From NCBI GenBank assembly GCA_947683425.1, contig CANTUQ010000070.1, positions 2,816,001 to 2,880,000 on the forward strand: DNA of 64,000 nt. Direction: 5' to 3'. Positions 1-11,754 of the stretch are shown one piece after another (within the stretch, counting starts at the first letter, position 1; each line of letters starts with the position of its first letter). This DNA comes from Excoecaria cochinchinensis. Lineage: Eukaryota; Streptophyta; Magnoliopsida; Malpighiales; Euphorbiaceae. The position numbers and the translations under genes were made by a program. The notes beneath the pieces were generated by a model. The model had not been told where the DNA came from and searched no databases. It saw only the letters and a list, made by a program, of their open reading frames with translations.

Positions 1-45
1 AACCATAAAATATAGTTTAATTATGAGCTAATTAAGCTCATATCA
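1..45 (-). repeat. Outer end of TE1 3' LTR
   Basis: These 45 bases match 10662-10706 at every position and end in TATCA on the plus strand, i.e. the LTR starts with TGATA on the minus strand. They contain a near-palindrome (gagct ... agctc). The rest of the LTR lies outside the window. Confidence 0.9.
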
Positions 46-60
46 AACCCCCACACTTAA
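46..60 (-). other. TE1 polypurine tract
   Basis: On the minus strand the bases just before the 3' LTR read TAAGTGTGGGGGTTT. A purine-rich run directly abutting an LTR is the usual primer for plus-strand DNA synthesis. Its side fixes the orientation of TE1 as minus. Confidence 0.75.
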
Positions 61-1820
61 ACATTTGCTTGTCCTCAAGCAAAACACTTAAACAACACAA
101 AAACAATACTAACACACTTAACACAATAAACACAATGAACACAACATGTTGGAGCTTACTTATACATTTGATAACTATTTGAAAACACCATGCATAGAAT
201 TATCCTTCTAACACACTAACTTCAATAGGTAACCATTTAAACATTCCCATCATTCATTAAACTTTAACCATCTATGCACATTTGGAAAACCATGAAATTG
301 CAAAACACAATGATGTTTGATCTCAAGAAATTAAATATCTTAACACATGTAAGAGATTATTTCACACAAAGCATTGCCTAAGATAATTTTCACTCAACAC
401 TTATTTTGATAAACACTCAATCACTCAAGTGTATAAAGGTTAGTGTTTTCCCTCATTCCTTAATTATGCCATTACATACCATAAGCTTGTAAGTAGTAAA
501 AATCTCCACTACTAGTAAAAGGTAGTAAAGAGGATCAAAGGGTCTTAAAAGGGTTGTAATGTGGCTTAGGTTAGGGTAGGAACTTCTGGATTAAAGTAGC
601 TAAAATTGTGTAGAGAAAAACATCAATATAACATAGGAGATTTAACCAAATATCAACAAGCATGATATTTTTAATCAAAGTCCCTTCTTAAGAATATAAA
701 TTTGCTGCTAGCTCTCAATTTATACTTACTATTTTTTTCTTTTTTTTTTCCTTTCTTTTTTTCTATTTTCTTCTTTTTTTTTTTATTATCTTAGGACAGC
801 AAGAGAATTTAGTGTGGGTGCATTTTAATGCTCCATCCCTCACATAAGTAATTTAGATGTACATCTTGCTAATCCCATTTTTCTCTTTTATTTTATTTCT
901 ACTAGCAGTTGGAATTCTAACTACGAAAAGAAGGACTTTGCAATTACAACTTTTTATTAAGTTCATGCTTTTCAATAACAAATATATCTCCCATGCTATA
1001 TCAATCCTAATCCCTCCACAATAGGGTAATTAAAAAGAAATTAGGCCTTGTTTAAGCAAAAGTTTGGTTATTAGTATGTTAAACAAGAAAAACAGATATA
1101 GGCTCAAAATTGGCTACCTAAAGTCAAAAGGTAAGGAATTTAAAAGTAAAGCCAAAATAGGTTCATTCTAAGTGCCCTTATCATATCCCATGTACATCCT
1201 ATACTAAAATGTAATCTCGAAATTTACCACAAACAAGTTCTAGAGGATATGGCATAATAAGACTCTCATACAAGAAGAATTTGTGTATAAGGCTTCAAAA
1301 GCTCACATGGCTATAGTTAAACTATAATAGGCAATAAGTTGGCAAAACAATCTTAATTTACATATAAAAAGATATCTAACTTAAAAAAAACCTACACCAA
1401 AATGTTTTGCTAAGTCATACCCTTCACTATGTACAACAAAAAGCTAAAGGAAAACAAATAATGAAAATGGTCCAAAAAGTTACTATCTAAACTAATGGTC
1501 AAAAACATAAAAACTATACATGGCTATATTCTCAAATATTCATCAAATACTAAGCTCCAAAACAAAATGGTATTGTAAAACAACCTAAAATAATCTAAAA
1601 CAATACATACCTAAATCTAGCAGTTCATGCAAACACAAGCTACTTACCTACACATATGATAACAAATATATACATAAAAACAAAACACAGACTTCCCCCA
1701 CACTGAAATAAACACAGGGTCCTCAATGTGTAAAAAGGAGTAAAGGACATAACAAATGAACAGAAAAACACAAAGAAAAATAAAAACAAAATAAATAAAG
1801 AAAAGTATAGGAGACAAACT
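61..1820. other. TE1 3' non-coding region
   Basis: AT-rich stretch between the accessory ORF and the polypurine tract with no credible coding region. It holds a long T-rich, pyrimidine-only-like tract around 727-794, which is an A/G-rich tract on the transcribed strand. A long non-coding stretch before the 3' LTR is common in Athila-type elements. Confidence 0.6.
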
Positions 1821-3104
1821 TCAGAAACTCTCACTTGGAGAGCTTGGCGGAGTTGGAGACAATTCTACATTCTGCTTTCGGAAGAAACTTAAGAGCTTGC
1901 GCCCCAAATTCTTTTGATTTTTCAGCACATGCCTCACATCCGTCTCTAGCACATCCATCCTAGCGGCCATACTCTGATTGGTGGCCTCAATACCATCCAA
2001 ACGATGCAAAATAGGCTCAATATCCACAGCAGGTCCTCTAGTACTCCTCCTCCCTGCATCATCAGCTCCAGCAGCAGCATCGTCCTCACCTGAGGAGTCA
2101 TGAGCTGCAGCTGCAGAGGCTGATTCACGTGCCCTGTCATGGGTCACACTTGGGCCAGGCATATGTGGGTCAGCTCGACTTGGTTCACCTGCAAATCTAT
2201 CAACAAACCTTGGGGGCCAAGCTCCCTTGGTTAAAATATTAGCTCTACGCAAATACACCACATCCAACAAAGGAATTGTTTCTTTTTCGTCCATTACAAA
2301 ATTATGCAAATCTCCCAAACATCCCAAAATAATTCCTGTTACCATATGACACATACCCACAGATTTACTACGGGCAGTAGACGCATGATAAAGGCCATCA
2401 AGTATGAAATCAATTGAATCAGGTGTTTTGTTAGATTGCAATAAATCTAAAACAAACAAATCCTTTGTTTGGACCTTAGTACTCTCTACTCTACCAAACA
2501 TGGCATGACAAAGAAATTTATGAAAAATCATTAAAGCATTGTCCTTTATCTGCCTATTAGTAGAATTTTTATTATTAAACCTGTCAAGTCCTGATAATCT
2601 ATTCCACACAGGTGTTGGATGGAAAATATGGGAATCAAATCTTTTACCATTCAAAGGAAAACCAAACCAGTTATGCAAATCATTAATGGTAAAAGTATAT
2701 TCAATACCCTGGTGCCTAAATTTCATTGAATCCCTACCTTTATCCACATATTCTAATGTAACAAAAAATTCTAGAGCCCATTCCTTTCTAACAGGTAAAG
2801 AGTACGTAATAAATTTCCCCCATCTCATGTATCTCAGGAAATTATTAATTTCATCATTTAAACCCATGGTATTCAGAATAGCAAAATCTAAACCCCACAT
2901 TCCCACATACGATTTTTTAGCAAAATAGGCAAATTTCACACCCTCTTCTTCAGAGAAAATTTTAAAAGGACAATCAAACCTGTTCTGAAAAATTAAGGCG
3001 TCAAGCGTGGGTTCCTCTCCTTGAGCGCTGGTTTCCCCCATAGGGCGTTTCCCTTGGCTTTTGTCTCCAACATGCTTTGTTCTCACCATTGTGAAATCAC
3101 ACAA
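1821..3104 (-). CDS. TE1 accessory ORF downstream of integrase (function unknown)
   Basis: An uninterrupted 427-codon ORF lying after pol, where Athila elements carry their extra (sometimes called env-like) ORF. The N-terminal part is basic and polar. The middle (about residues 30-290) resembles the globular domain often labelled putative plant transposon protein, with segments such as TINDLHNWFGFPLNG. This is followed by an Ala/Asp-rich low-complexity linker near residues 325-360 and a C-terminal heptad-like segment (LHRLDGIEATNQSMAARMDV) likely to form a coiled coil. I see no signal peptide and no convincing membrane helix, so an envelope role is not supported. The start could be Met1 or Met6; the context does not decide. 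Lack of any stop suggests the copy is young or still constrained. Confidence 0.75.
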   Translation of the reverse strand: MCDFTMVRTKHVGDKSQGKRPMGETSAQGEEPTLDALIFQNRFDCPFKIFSEEEGVKFAYFAKKSYVGMWGLDFAILNTMGLNDEINNFLRYMRWGKFITYSLPVRKEWALEFFVTLEYVDKGRDSMKFRHQGIEYTFTINDLHNWFGFPLNGKRFDSHIFHPTPVWNRLSGLDRFNNKNSTNRQIKDNALMIFHKFLCHAMFGRVESTKVQTKDLFVLDLLQSNKTPDSIDFILDGLYHASTARSKSVGMCHMVTGIILGCLGDLHNFVMDEKETIPLLDVVYLRRANILTKGAWPPRFVDRFAGEPSRADPHMPGPSVTHDRARESASAAAAHDSSGEDDAAAGADDAGRRSTRGPAVDIEPILHRLDGIEATNQSMAARMDVLETDVRHVLKNQKNLGRKLLSFFRKQNVELSPTPPSSPSESF

Positions 3105-3774
3105 AGAACAAAAAGAAACACAAGAAGAAGAAGAACAGGAGACTTAAAAACAAGAAATACGGAGTTTAGATGAAGAAGTTAGAGAGAAAATCGGGAGGAA
3201 GTTAAAAAGATAAAAACGAATTAGAGAGAAGATAACAAAAAGGTAAGAGAAAATGAAAAAGAGAGAGTAATTAGGGTAGATAAAAGAGAATTTAAGGAAT
3301 TAAATGTGAGTCTAACGGTTGGTTTGACCTAGAATTGCGAATTCCGCGTTCTGTCGCGATGTCGCGACAATGTCGCGATCGCGACAGAACTGAAATGAAA
3401 AAATTTGAACATCGCGCTGTACGTCGCGTCATCGCGACAATTATTCCCGCTCTCCATCGCGACATCGCGACATAGTCGCGATCGCGACAGAATGAAAAAT
3501 GAAAAATTTAAAAATCAATTGTCGCGATGATACTCAGTGTCGCGCCGTCGCGACGGCAACGAATAAGCAACTCCCCCATTCTGTCGCGCTCGCGACAGAA
3601 TGGAATTTTGAAAATCACATTTAATTTCCCTTCCAAAAACAACACACAAAGGAATATAAAATAAATTTACATATGAAAAACATCTGTGGAACAAAAAGAA
3701 CAACATTAATATATACAAATATCACTCATATAATAAAACAATTAATTAACAAGAAAATTTAAACCAAGTAACCA
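3105..3774. repeat. TE1 spacer with TCGCGA palindrome cluster
   Basis: Non-coding spacer between pol and the accessory ORF. Its middle (about 3347-3597) holds many overlapping TCGCGA or GTCGCGAC words, several in the form TGTCGCGATCGCGACAG. They stand out as CpG- and GC-rich within an AT-rich element. The same words recur inside pol (7557-7709) and in the 5' LTR (10286-10499). Confidence 0.8.
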
Positions 3775-6700
3775 TCAAATCATTTTTAAGGAAAGAAATG
3801 AAACCTCCCTTCCATGAAATGTTTCCTCCAAATACACTTTACATCTTTGACCATTGGCTTTAAATAACTCATTTTTAGTATTTTTAAGTTCCAAAAACCC
3901 TTGATCAAAAACTTGTGTAACTTCAAAAGGTCCACTCCATCTTGATCTTAATTTTCCCGGAAAGAGTTTCAATCTAGAATTATACAATAAGACCTTGTCC
4001 CCAATATTAAAATTTTTAATTCTTATATGTGCATCATGCCACTTTTTAGTTCTTTCTTTATATATCTTAGCATTCTCAAATGCAAGAAGTCTCAATTCAT
4101 CTAGCTCATTCAATTGTAAACATCTTTTGACACTTGCATCTTTAAGATCATAATTCAAAGTTCTAATGGCCCAATATGCTTTATGTTCTAATTCAACAGG
4201 TAAATGACATGCTTTTCCATAAACCATCCTATATGGTGTCATTCCAATTGGAGCTTTAAATGCAGTTCGATATGCCCACAAAGCATCATCTAATTTATGT
4301 GCCCAATCCTTTCTAGAAGTAGAGACTGTTTTTTCTAATATCCACTTTAACTCCCTATTGGACACTTCCACTTGACCACTTGTTTGTGGGTGATATGGTG
4401 TAGCTACCCTATGATGAACTCCATATTTTTGCAATAAAGAATCAAAAGAACGATTAATGAAATGCTTACCTCCATCACTTATGATGGCTCTTGGCACTCC
4501 AAATCTTGAGAAAAGCTTCTTCAAAAATTTTATCACCACCTTTGAATCATTGGTTGGTGTAGCTTTGGCTTCAACCCACTTTGATACATAGTTAACTCCA
4601 ACCAAAATATAGTTTTGACCAAAAGATATGGGGAAGGGACCCATGAAGTCAATCCCCCATACATCAAACACTTCAACTTCCAATATATTATTCAAAGGCA
4701 TTTCATCTCTTTTCCCAATATTACCAGCCCTTTGACATTTATCACATTTAGCTACATACATTTTTGCATCATGAAATAAAGTTGGCCAAAAGAATCCACA
4801 TTCAAGCACTCTAGATGCAGTTTTATTGGCACCATTATGACCCGAATACAATGCCGCATGACAATGCATTAAAATGTTTTGATAATCCTCCTCACTTATA
4901 CAACGACGAATTATACCATCCCCACATATCTTAAACAAGTAAGGTTCTTCCCATAAATAATTTTTAACATCACTAAAGAATTTCTTCTTTTGTTGCCATG
5001 TTAAATTTTCAGGTACAATTCCAGCAGCAAGAAAGTTAGCAAAATCAGCATACCAAGGCTCATGCATATTCAAAATTGACATCAAGGCTTCATCCGGAAA
5101 TGATTCATTAATTTCAATACCATCACCTAAAGTTTGTTCATTGTTTTCTAACCTAGACAAATGGTCAGCAACAAGATTTTCACTTCCCTTTTTGTCTTTA
5201 ATTTCAAGGTCAAACTCTTGCAATAACAATACCCAACGAATCAACCTAGGTTTAGCATCTTTCTTTGCAAATAAATACCTTAATGCAGCATGATCCGTAT
5301 AGATTATGACTTTAGAACCCAACAAGTAAGATCTAAACTTATCACATGCATACACCACAGCTAACATTTCTTTTTCTGTTGTTGTATAATTAACTTGAGG
5401 AGGAGACAAAGTATGACTAGCATAATAGATCACATGCAAATTCTTACCATGTCTTTGACCTAATACACAACCCACAGCAAGATCACTTGCATCACACATA
5501 ATTTCAAATGGCAATTCCCAATTAGGAGCAGCAATTATAGGAGCACTTATGAGGGCCTTCTTTAAAGTATCAAAAGCATGCATACATTCCATAGAAAATT
5601 CAAAAGAAACATCCTTAACTAATAAATTAGTTAAAGGTTTAGCAATTAAAGAAAAATCCTTTATAAATCTTCTATAAAATCCAGCATGTCCAAGAAAAGA
5701 TCTAACCCCCTTAATTGTAGTAGGTGGAGGTAATTTCTCAATTAATTCTGTTTTTGCTCTATCAACCTCAATACCCCTACTTGAAATTTTGTGCCCTAAG
5801 ACTATTCCCTCATCTACCATGAAATGGCATTTCTCCCAATTAAGAACCAAGTTAGTCTCTTCACACCTAGCCAATACTTTGTCTAAATTTTGTAAACAAA
5901 GCTCAAATGAATCCCCATAAACAGAAAAATCATCCATGAAAACCTCCATTATATCCTCTATCATATCTCCAAAAATGGAAGTCATACATCTTTGAAATGT
6001 GGCTGGGGCATTACAAAGCCCAAAAGGCATTCGCCTATAAGCAAAAGTTCCATAAGGACAAGTAAATGTAGTTTTCTCTTGGTCACTAGGGTAAATAAAA
6101 ATTTGAAAATACCCTGAATATCCATCAAGAAAACAGTAATGAGAATGGCCAGCAATTCTTTCAAGCATTTGGTCAATGAATGGTAAAGGAAAATGATCCT
6201 TTCTAGTGGCCAAATTAAGCTTTCTATAATCTATACATACCCTCCAACCTGTGGTGGTTCTAGTTGGAATTAAATCTCCATTCTCATTCCTTACTACGGT
6301 CATACCCCCTTTCTTTGGAACACAATGTATTGGACTCACCCAATCACTATCCGAAATAGGATAAATGATTCCAGCATCTAGTAATTTAATAACTTCCTTT
6401 TTGACTACCTCTTTCATATGAGGGTTAAGCCTCCTTTGTCTATCAGCTTTTGGTTTAAAATCATCTTCCATATTTATCCTATGCATGACAACATTAGGAC
6501 TAATACCCTTCAAATCAGATATTTGCCATCCAATACTTTTTATCCTTTTCCTAACAACTTCTAATAATGCATGCTCTTGTTCTTTATTGAGTTTATTAGA
6601 AATAATAATAGGCAAAGTATGATTAGGTCCAAGGAAAGCATACCTCAAATGACTAGGTAATTCCTTTAGATCAACGTTTGGTGGACTTTCAATGGAAGGT

Positions 6701-8580
6701 GGTAGAGGTGCTTCATTACGAATAAGAGGTTCACTTCTAACACTTTCTTGCTCTACCTCTTCATGAACTTCTTCTTCCATTTGGACTTCCTCTTCATCTG
6801 CATTTTCTAAGACTTCCACAACACATGCATCAATGACATCTATTTTCATGCACACATTTTCATCCATTGGGTATTTTAGTGCCTTTCCCATATGATATTC
6901 AACACTATCTTCCCCTACTCTTAAGACTAATGTGCCCTCATAAACATCAACTAAAGCTCTACCAGTCCTCATGAAAGGTCTCCCCAATATTAAGGGACAT
7001 TTTTCATCATATGCAAAATCTAAAATGACAAAATCAGCGGGCAAAATAAATTTATCCACTTTTACAAGTACATCTTCAACTATTCCATATGGTTTCTTAA
7101 TAGATTGATCAGCTAGTTGTAAAACCATGGAAGTAGGTTTAACATAATCTAAACCCAACTTTTTAAAGATTGAATAAGGCATGAGATTGATACTTGCCCC
7201 CAAATCACATAGGCACTTAGGAAACTCTCTATCCCCTAAGGTACATGGAATGGTGAAACTACCATTATCTTTAAGTTTTGTAGGCAAATTATTTGTGATT
7301 ATAGAACTACATGCTTCAGTTAATGCAATAGTGGATATATCTTCCCAACTTCTTTTCTTAGAAATTAATTCTTTTAGAAATTTTGCATAGTTAGGAATTT
7401 GTGATATGGCTTCAATAAAATTCAAATTAATGTGCAAATGCTTCAATTTATCCATAAAAGATTGAAATTGCTTATCTTGGTTTTGTCTCTTCAGGCGTTG
7501 CGGAAATGGTGGACTAGGTTGAAAAATTTTAGAAGAATTTGCTTTAGATGCCCCTTCTGTCGCGACCGCGATAGGTGTCGCGATCGCGACAGGAGACTTT
7601 CCTCCTGCTGTCGCGCTTACGTCTGGTATCGCGCCCGATGTCGCGCCTGCAAAATTGGTTGGCTTCTCCTCTGTCGCGACCGCGACAGGCGTCGCGCTCG
7701 CGACAGAAGACTCATTCTTCTTTTTATTTTCCTGAAATTCTCCATTTTTGTTAGTAATAACAAATTCATTGGTGTAAGTTTTACCTGACCTCAAATTTAT
7801 GGCTTTTAAATGTTCCCTTGGGTTCTCCTCCGTATTACTTGGTAAAGTACCTTGTAATCTTGAAGGTAAAGCCTTTGCTAATTGCCCAATTTGCACTTCT
7901 AAGTTATGAATGGATGAGGCTTGATTCTTTGTGATCTGATCAAACTTATTTTCCAGCTTCTTTTGATTCTCCTCTTGTGAATTAAATTTCATATTAATCC
8001 CTTCTAAGAACCTATCCATTTTAACCTCCAAGGCCCCAAACCTATCTTGAGGTGGTTGAAAACTTACTCCTTTATTTTGATTACTACTATTCCCCCATGA
8101 AAAGTTTGGATGGTTCCTCCATCCAGGGTTATATGTATTGGAAAATGGATTACCTCTTCCTTGCCCTTGAATAAAACTAACTTGCTCCTCCGTACTATTA
8201 ATGCCTAAATTACATACCTCACTTGGATGTCCTTGTTGTCCACAAATATTGCATCTATTTGGTTGACTACCTCCCATACCAAAATTATTTAGTTTGTGAG
8301 TCAATGCTTCCACTTGTGCTTGCAATGCAACTACTGAATCAAGTGCATGAACTCCTCTCACATTAGAAGAATTTGAATCTCTACTTCTCTCGGTAGGCCA
8401 CATGCAGTTGTTCATGGACATCTCCTCCAATAATTCAAACGCCGCTTCAGTAGTTTTCCTCATCAAGGAACCTCCAGCAGCAGCATCAATAGTTCCTCTT
8501 GTGGTAGGATTCACACCATTATAGAATGTTTGCATCAACAACTCTCTTGGCAAGTTATGGTGTGGACACATTCTTTGCAA
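3775..8580 (-). CDS. TE1 pol polyprotein (C-terminal gag, protease, RT, RNase H, integrase)
   Basis: A 1601-codon open frame. In order it encodes: a CCHC zinc knuckle ([14 protein letters not shown]); a polar linker rich in VAIAT/VAVAT words; a retropepsin-type protease ([12 protein letters not shown]); a Ty3/gypsy reverse transcriptase with [13 protein letters not shown] and FMDD at the catalytic site; RNase H ([24 protein letters not shown]); and integrase with an HHCC zinc finger ending CDKCQ and the D,D-E residues in [16 protein letters not shown] and [11 protein letters not shown]. All key catalytic residues appear intact. The frame continues upstream through 13 codons to an in-frame TAA at 8620-8622 and then into gag, so gag and pol were one ORF. 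The first residue here is only a convenient in-frame codon, not a real start. The protein would make and integrate the DNA copy of the element. Confidence 0.92.
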   Translation of the reverse strand: MQRMCPHHNLPRELLMQTFYNGVNPTTRGTIDAAAGGSLMRKTTEAAFELLEEMSMNNCMWPTERSRDSNSSNVRGVHALDSVVALQAQVEALTHKLNNFGMGGSQPNRCNICGQQGHPSEVCNLGINSTEEQVSFIQGQGRGNPFSNTYNPGWRNHPNFSWGNSSNQNKGVSFQPPQDRFGALEVKMDRFLEGINMKFNSQEENQKKLENKFDQITKNQASSIHNLEVQIGQLAKALPSRLQGTLPSNTEENPREHLKAINLRSGKTYTNEFVITNKNGEFQENKKKNESSVASATPVAVATEEKPTNFAGATSGAIPDVSATAGGKSPVAIATPIAVATEGASKANSSKIFQPSPPFPQRLKRQNQDKQFQSFMDKLKHLHINLNFIEAISQIPNYAKFLKELISKKRSWEDISTIALTEACSSIITNNLPTKLKDNGSFTIPCTLGDREFPKCLCDLGASINLMPYSIFKKLGLDYVKPTSMVLQLADQSIKKPYGIVEDVLVKVDKFILPADFVILDFAYDEKCPLILGRPFMRTGRALVDVYEGTLVLRVGEDSVEYHMGKALKYPMDENVCMKIDVIDACVVEVLENADEEEVQMEEEVHEEVEQESVRSEPLIRNEAPLPPSIESPPNVDLKELPSHLRYAFLGPNHTLPIIISNKLNKEQEHALLEVVRKRIKSIGWQISDLKGISPNVVMHRINMEDDFKPKADRQRRLNPHMKEVVKKEVIKLLDAGIIYPISDSDWVSPIHCVPKKGGMTVVRNENGDLIPTRTTTGWRVCIDYRKLNLATRKDHFPLPFIDQMLERIAGHSHYCFLDGYSGYFQIFIYPSDQEKTTFTCPYGTFAYRRMPFGLCNAPATFQRCMTSIFGDMIEDIMEVFMDDFSVYGDSFELCLQNLDKVLARCEETNLVLNWEKCHFMVDEGIVLGHKISSRGIEVDRAKTELIEKLPPPTTIKGVRSFLGHAGFYRRFIKDFSLIAKPLTNLLVKDVSFEFSMECMHAFDTLKKALISAPIIAAPNWELPFEIMCDASDLAVGCVLGQRHGKNLHVIYYASHTLSPPQVNYTTTEKEMLAVVYACDKFRSYLLGSKVIIYTDHAALRYLFAKKDAKPRLIRWVLLLQEFDLEIKDKKGSENLVADHLSRLENNEQTLGDGIEINESFPDEALMSILNMHEPWYADFANFLAAGIVPENLTWQQKKKFFSDVKNYLWEEPYLFKICGDGIIRRCISEEDYQNILMHCHAALYSGHNGANKTASRVLECGFFWPTLFHDAKMYVAKCDKCQRAGNIGKRDEMPLNNILEVEVFDVWGIDFMGPFPISFGQNYILVGVNYVSKWVEAKATPTNDSKVVIKFLKKLFSRFGVPRAIISDGGKHFINRSFDSLLQKYGVHHRVATPYHPQTSGQVEVSNRELKWILEKTVSTSRKDWAHKLDDALWAYRTAFKAPIGMTPYRMVYGKACHLPVELEHKAYWAIRTLNYDLKDASVKRCLQLNELDELRLLAFENAKIYKERTKKWHDAHIRIKNFNIGDKVLLYNSRLKLFPGKLRSRWSGPFEVTQVFDQGFLELKNTKNELFKANGQRCKVYLEETFHGREVSFLSLKMI

Positions 8581-8619
8581 TTCCTTGAATCTTTCCCAAG
8601 CCTCATATAATGATTCATT

Positions 8620-9162
8620 TTAATTTTGAACAAATGTAGTGATATCCTTTATGATTTTTGCGGTTTTGGCCAAGGGAAAATATTTTGATAAAAATGCTTG
8701 GGCCAATTGGTCCCAAGTAGTTATAGAACCCCTTGTCAAAGAATTCAACCAAGCTTTTGCTTTATCCTTCAATGTGAATGGAAAAAGCCTAAGCTTGATT
8801 GCATCATTTGAAACCCCATTTATTTTAAAGGTATCACAAATCTCAAGAAAGTTTGCCAAATGAGCATTTGGATCCTCATTTGCCAAACCATAAAATTGTA
8901 TACTATTTTGAATCATTTGCAATAATGAAGGCTTAATTTCAAATTGATTGGCATTTACCGTTGGTCTTACCACTCCTTGTTGAGCACCACTCAAAGCAGG
9001 TGTGGCAAAGTCCATCAATCGTGGTGGATTTTCATCAGCCATCCCAATTGATTTCCTATTTTTATTCTTATTTTTATTTGATTTTCGGTTACTTAATAAA
9101 AACCTCTCAATTTCAGGATTTATAGGCTCAAGCTCTTCTAAAGAACTCCTTGTACTAGGCAT
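8620..9162 (-). CDS. TE1 gag N-terminal part, ended by an in-frame TAA
   Basis: 180 codons from the first Met after the primer site. The sequence has the retrotransposon gag (capsid-like) pattern: a basic Asn/Lys repeat near residues 27-37, then NPRLMDF-like and FYGLANEDPNAHL segments, LRLFPFTLKDKAKAWL and a WDQLAQAFLSKYFP block typical of Ty3/gypsy gag. The frame stops at TAA (8620-8622) and resumes in the same frame with [15 protein letters not shown], which is ordinary gag sequence. The stop is therefore a single-base nonsense change in what was one gag-pol ORF, or a readthrough codon. Gag forms the particle in which reverse transcription occurs. Confidence 0.88.
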   Translation of the reverse strand: MPSTRSSLEELEPINPEIERFLLSNRKSNKNKNKNRKSIGMADENPPRLMDFATPALSGAQQGVVRPTVNANQFEIKPSLLQMIQNSIQFYGLANEDPNAHLANFLEICDTFKINGVSNDAIKLRLFPFTLKDKAKAWLNSLTRGSITTWDQLAQAFLSKYFPLAKTAKIIKDITTFVQN

Positions 9163-9289
9163 GAACTTTCAAAATCCTGTAAAACAAATACAAAACACAA
9201 AATTAATTTAAACAAATAAACAAATTAAAACAAAACAAAATATTGTAATCCAAAATCATAAATCAATTTTCACAATGGCATAGAACCGT

Positions 9290-9308
9290 ATCCCCGGCAA
9301 CGGCGCCA
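9290..9308 (-). other. TE1 primer binding site for tRNA-Asp
   Basis: The plus strand reads ATCCCCGGCAACGGCGCCA, which is the 3' end plus CCA of plant tRNA-Asp as I know it. On the element strand this is the 19-nt complement, six bases after the 5' LTR. tRNA-Asp priming is characteristic of Athila elements. Confidence 0.9.
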
Positions 9309-9314
9309 AAAACT

Positions 9315-10706
9315 TGTTGTGCATTTTCTAATGATGCAACATACCGCAAGTATACGGTGTACCGAAATAGTACTTTAGATATCGATCCCACAGGGAACGT
9401 GTTACACACTATTACTAATTGATTTTAATCTTGTTTACAATGATTAATTGATGGAAAAATGATTCTAAATTAATCTAACATGTAACCTAACTAAATCAAG
9501 TTTGTGTGAATTCAAGAAGATAGAAAAGATTAATGATGCTAGATATAAAGATGGAACTTGAATTAATTGTTCTTAATGATTTTAGTATTCTTTTCTTGTA
9601 AACCAAGTTGAATAAATTTCCTACTTACTTTCTCAATATAAGTAAGACTGCCCAAAACATACACATACAAGTCTAATTCCAAACTTTCATTTAAGAACTA
9701 GATGATTATACATGTAAATCTTAGGAATAAAGCACAACCTATAGCAACCATTTCAATATTATGATTTCTCAAACAATATCTTAATGATGAATTTCCAATT
9801 AGATGTAAGAATGAATTTATTTCTCAATCAAACTCAAACTTATAATGATCATAAATAATGTATTAATGAGAAATTCTACAATTAAGAAAACTTGAATTAA
9901 TATGAACAATAAAATATTTAATATAAACATTCAAGTTCAGAATTTACATCATAAAAATTACAAAGAAGAATTAAAAGATAAGAATAGAAGAAGGAGATTT
10001 CTCAACCCTTTCCAAGTCACCAATTGTAGTCTTCTTCCTTGTATAATACCTTCTCTTCAACACATAAACTCAACTTAAGAAAAACTAAAGAAAATTATTC
10101 TAACTTGCAGAAAAATATTCAAATGTTCAATTCTAAGTCTAACATTCTTAAATTACAGTTAAAATCAGTATTTATAACATCAGCTCATGCCCCTTCAGAT
10201 GCCCTTCTACAAAGGTTGTAATTGTTGGAGGAAAGATACAACTTTTCAAGTTAAAATTTGAACTTTAGTGTCTAACGGATCCCTCTGTCGCGATCGCGAC
10301 GATGTCGCGACGTCGCGACAGATCACGCCTCCTCTTGCGCTCGCCTTTCCTCACGTGTGCCTTCTCCGCGCCTTGTCGCGACCTCGCGACATCTTCCCTT
10401 GGTCGCGACAGCTCCTTTTCTCTTCTCTTTTCTCTTCTTCTCTTGTCCCTCCTTAGCGCGCTCTGTCGCGCTCGCGCCACTCATCGCGATCGCGACAGAG
10501 GCTTTTCTGCCTTGGCTCATTTCTTCTTCTCTTCTCCATTTGCTCCATATTTTCTCCATTTACTCCATGTTTTCTCCATTTGTCTCCTACACACAAAACT
10601 TAACAAAACACATAAAACATACCTAATTCCTATAAATAAAAACACTTAAAACATTACTTATAACCATAAAATATAGTTTAATTATGAGCTAATTAAGCTC
10701 ATATCA
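9315..10706 (-). repeat. TE1 5' LTR
   Basis: 1392 bp, bounded by TG and CA in inverted sense (plus strand TGTTGTGCAT ... CATATCA). The left boundary sits next to the primer site and the right boundary matches the LTR end at 1-45. It contains a TATA box (10170-10178, minus) and, upstream of it, a cluster of TCGCGA palindromes (10286-10499). Confidence 0.88.
10170..10178 (-). promoter_or_regulatory. Candidate TATA box in TE1 5' LTR
   Basis: The minus strand reads TTATAAATA in a suitable position for a U3/R boundary. It lies about 110 bp downstream of the TCGCGA cluster. Inference from motif and position only. Confidence 0.5.
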
Positions 10707-11253
10707 ATCTCAAACAAAAATTGTTTTTTTTGGTACGCAGATGTTCTTTTTTATATTTAGCTTTTTCTTAGCAACATATTATTTCTAATATAGTTAGTGG
10801 TTACTTTTATTTCATTTTTTCTTATAAATCTTTCATTCTATCCTTTCCATAGGGTTATTTATTTCACAATAAATAATTATTGTTTCACGTTGTGATCGTG
10901 TTGTTCAACCCAAATAATTACTCTATAGTATTATGACATGAGATTCTTCTTACTATTTTTATGATTTAGTTTGATTAGAATGTCTTGGAATAATGTTTAT
11001 ACTTTTGATTGAGATTGTACACATAAGAACTAAAATGAATCTTGCAATAGATTTCATTTTCGTTTTCATAGAACTGGTCCAAATCAGCAATGCTATGATG
11101 CCAAATAGACATCTTTTGATCAGTGATGACACTACCAGAAGAACCTTTGGTAATTCTAAAGTCTAGCGGCAACCAAATCAGGCGAATGATGTTCCTCACC
11201 AGCTGCCTAGGAATGGCTTTCTCTCGTTAGCTATTTTTTCATTAATATTCATG
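10707..11253. other. Flanking sequence without a confident gene
   Basis: AT-rich spacer between TE1 and the hAT-like element. A minus-strand open stretch at 10975-11199 (74 codons, WLPLDFRITKGSSGSV) looks coding-like in composition, but I do not recognise it. Bases 11220-11262 resemble 14295-14335, so a small local duplication predates the hAT insertion. Confidence 0.4.
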
Positions 11254-11754
11254 ATTAGTAGTAGGGGTGTACACGGTTCTCTACTTTTTTTGTACCGAAC
11301 CGAAATACCGAAAAAAAAAATGCAGAAACGAATTGTACCGTTAACTTTTTTTACTAAAACTGAACCGAATTGTACTGTTCACTTTTTTATTAGAACCGAA
11401 CTGAATTGTACTGGAACCGAATCGAGAACCGTATTGAATCATATTGAATTGTTCTGTACTGAATTGGACCGAAATAACCGATATTTATTAATTATTATAT
11501 ATAATATTAGTAATTTATATATAAATATTATTTATAATTTCTATTATATCATTATTATATAAATTTAACTTCATAATTATTTATATTTTTTTGAAATTTT
11601 TATAATTATTTGTATTAAATATTTACTATATGAAATTAATATAATAAATAGTTAATAAATTAAAATAAATATTTTGATTATTAATAAGATAAATTTAATC
11701 ATCATATAAAATAACTTGTGTTTAATTTAATTTACGTTGAGTGTTATTTAATTA

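Larger units (their letters stand above)
1..10706 (-). mobile_element. Athila-like Ty3/gypsy LTR retrotransposon (TE1), truncated by window start
   Basis: Seen: positions 1-45 are identical to 10662-10706, marking the outer ends of two LTRs. Between them, all on the minus strand, lie a primer binding site, gag, pol with protease, RT, RNase H and integrase, a further ORF and a purine tract, so transcription runs right to left. Only 45 bp of the 3' LTR is inside the window. With a 1392-bp LTR the full element should be about 12 kb, and roughly 1.35 kb should lie to the left. The primer site matches tRNA-Asp, which together with the extra ORF after integrase is typical of the plant Athila lineage. 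The long open pol frame suggests a young insertion. The TSD cannot be tested because the left flank is absent; the five bases right of the element are ATCTC. Confidence 0.93.

Noticed and set aside
1640..1834. Short Phe-rich minus-strand ORF
   Set aside because: Low-complexity translation of an AT-rich tract overlapping the end of the accessory ORF; no support.
7432..7788. Plus-strand ORF with CRDRDR repeats
   Set aside because: Shadow of the pol ORF, caused by the palindromic TCGCGA words on the opposite strand.
3775..9162. Integrated pararetrovirus (caulimovirid) instead of a retrotransposon
   Set aside because: Integrase, LTR ends, a tRNA-Asp primer site and a polypurine tract place it in Ty3/gypsy elements.
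10265..10649. Several short ORFs on both strands in the TE1 LTR rich in Arg, Asp and Ser
   Set aside because: Translations of TCGCGA palindromes and pyrimidine tracts in a non-coding LTR region.
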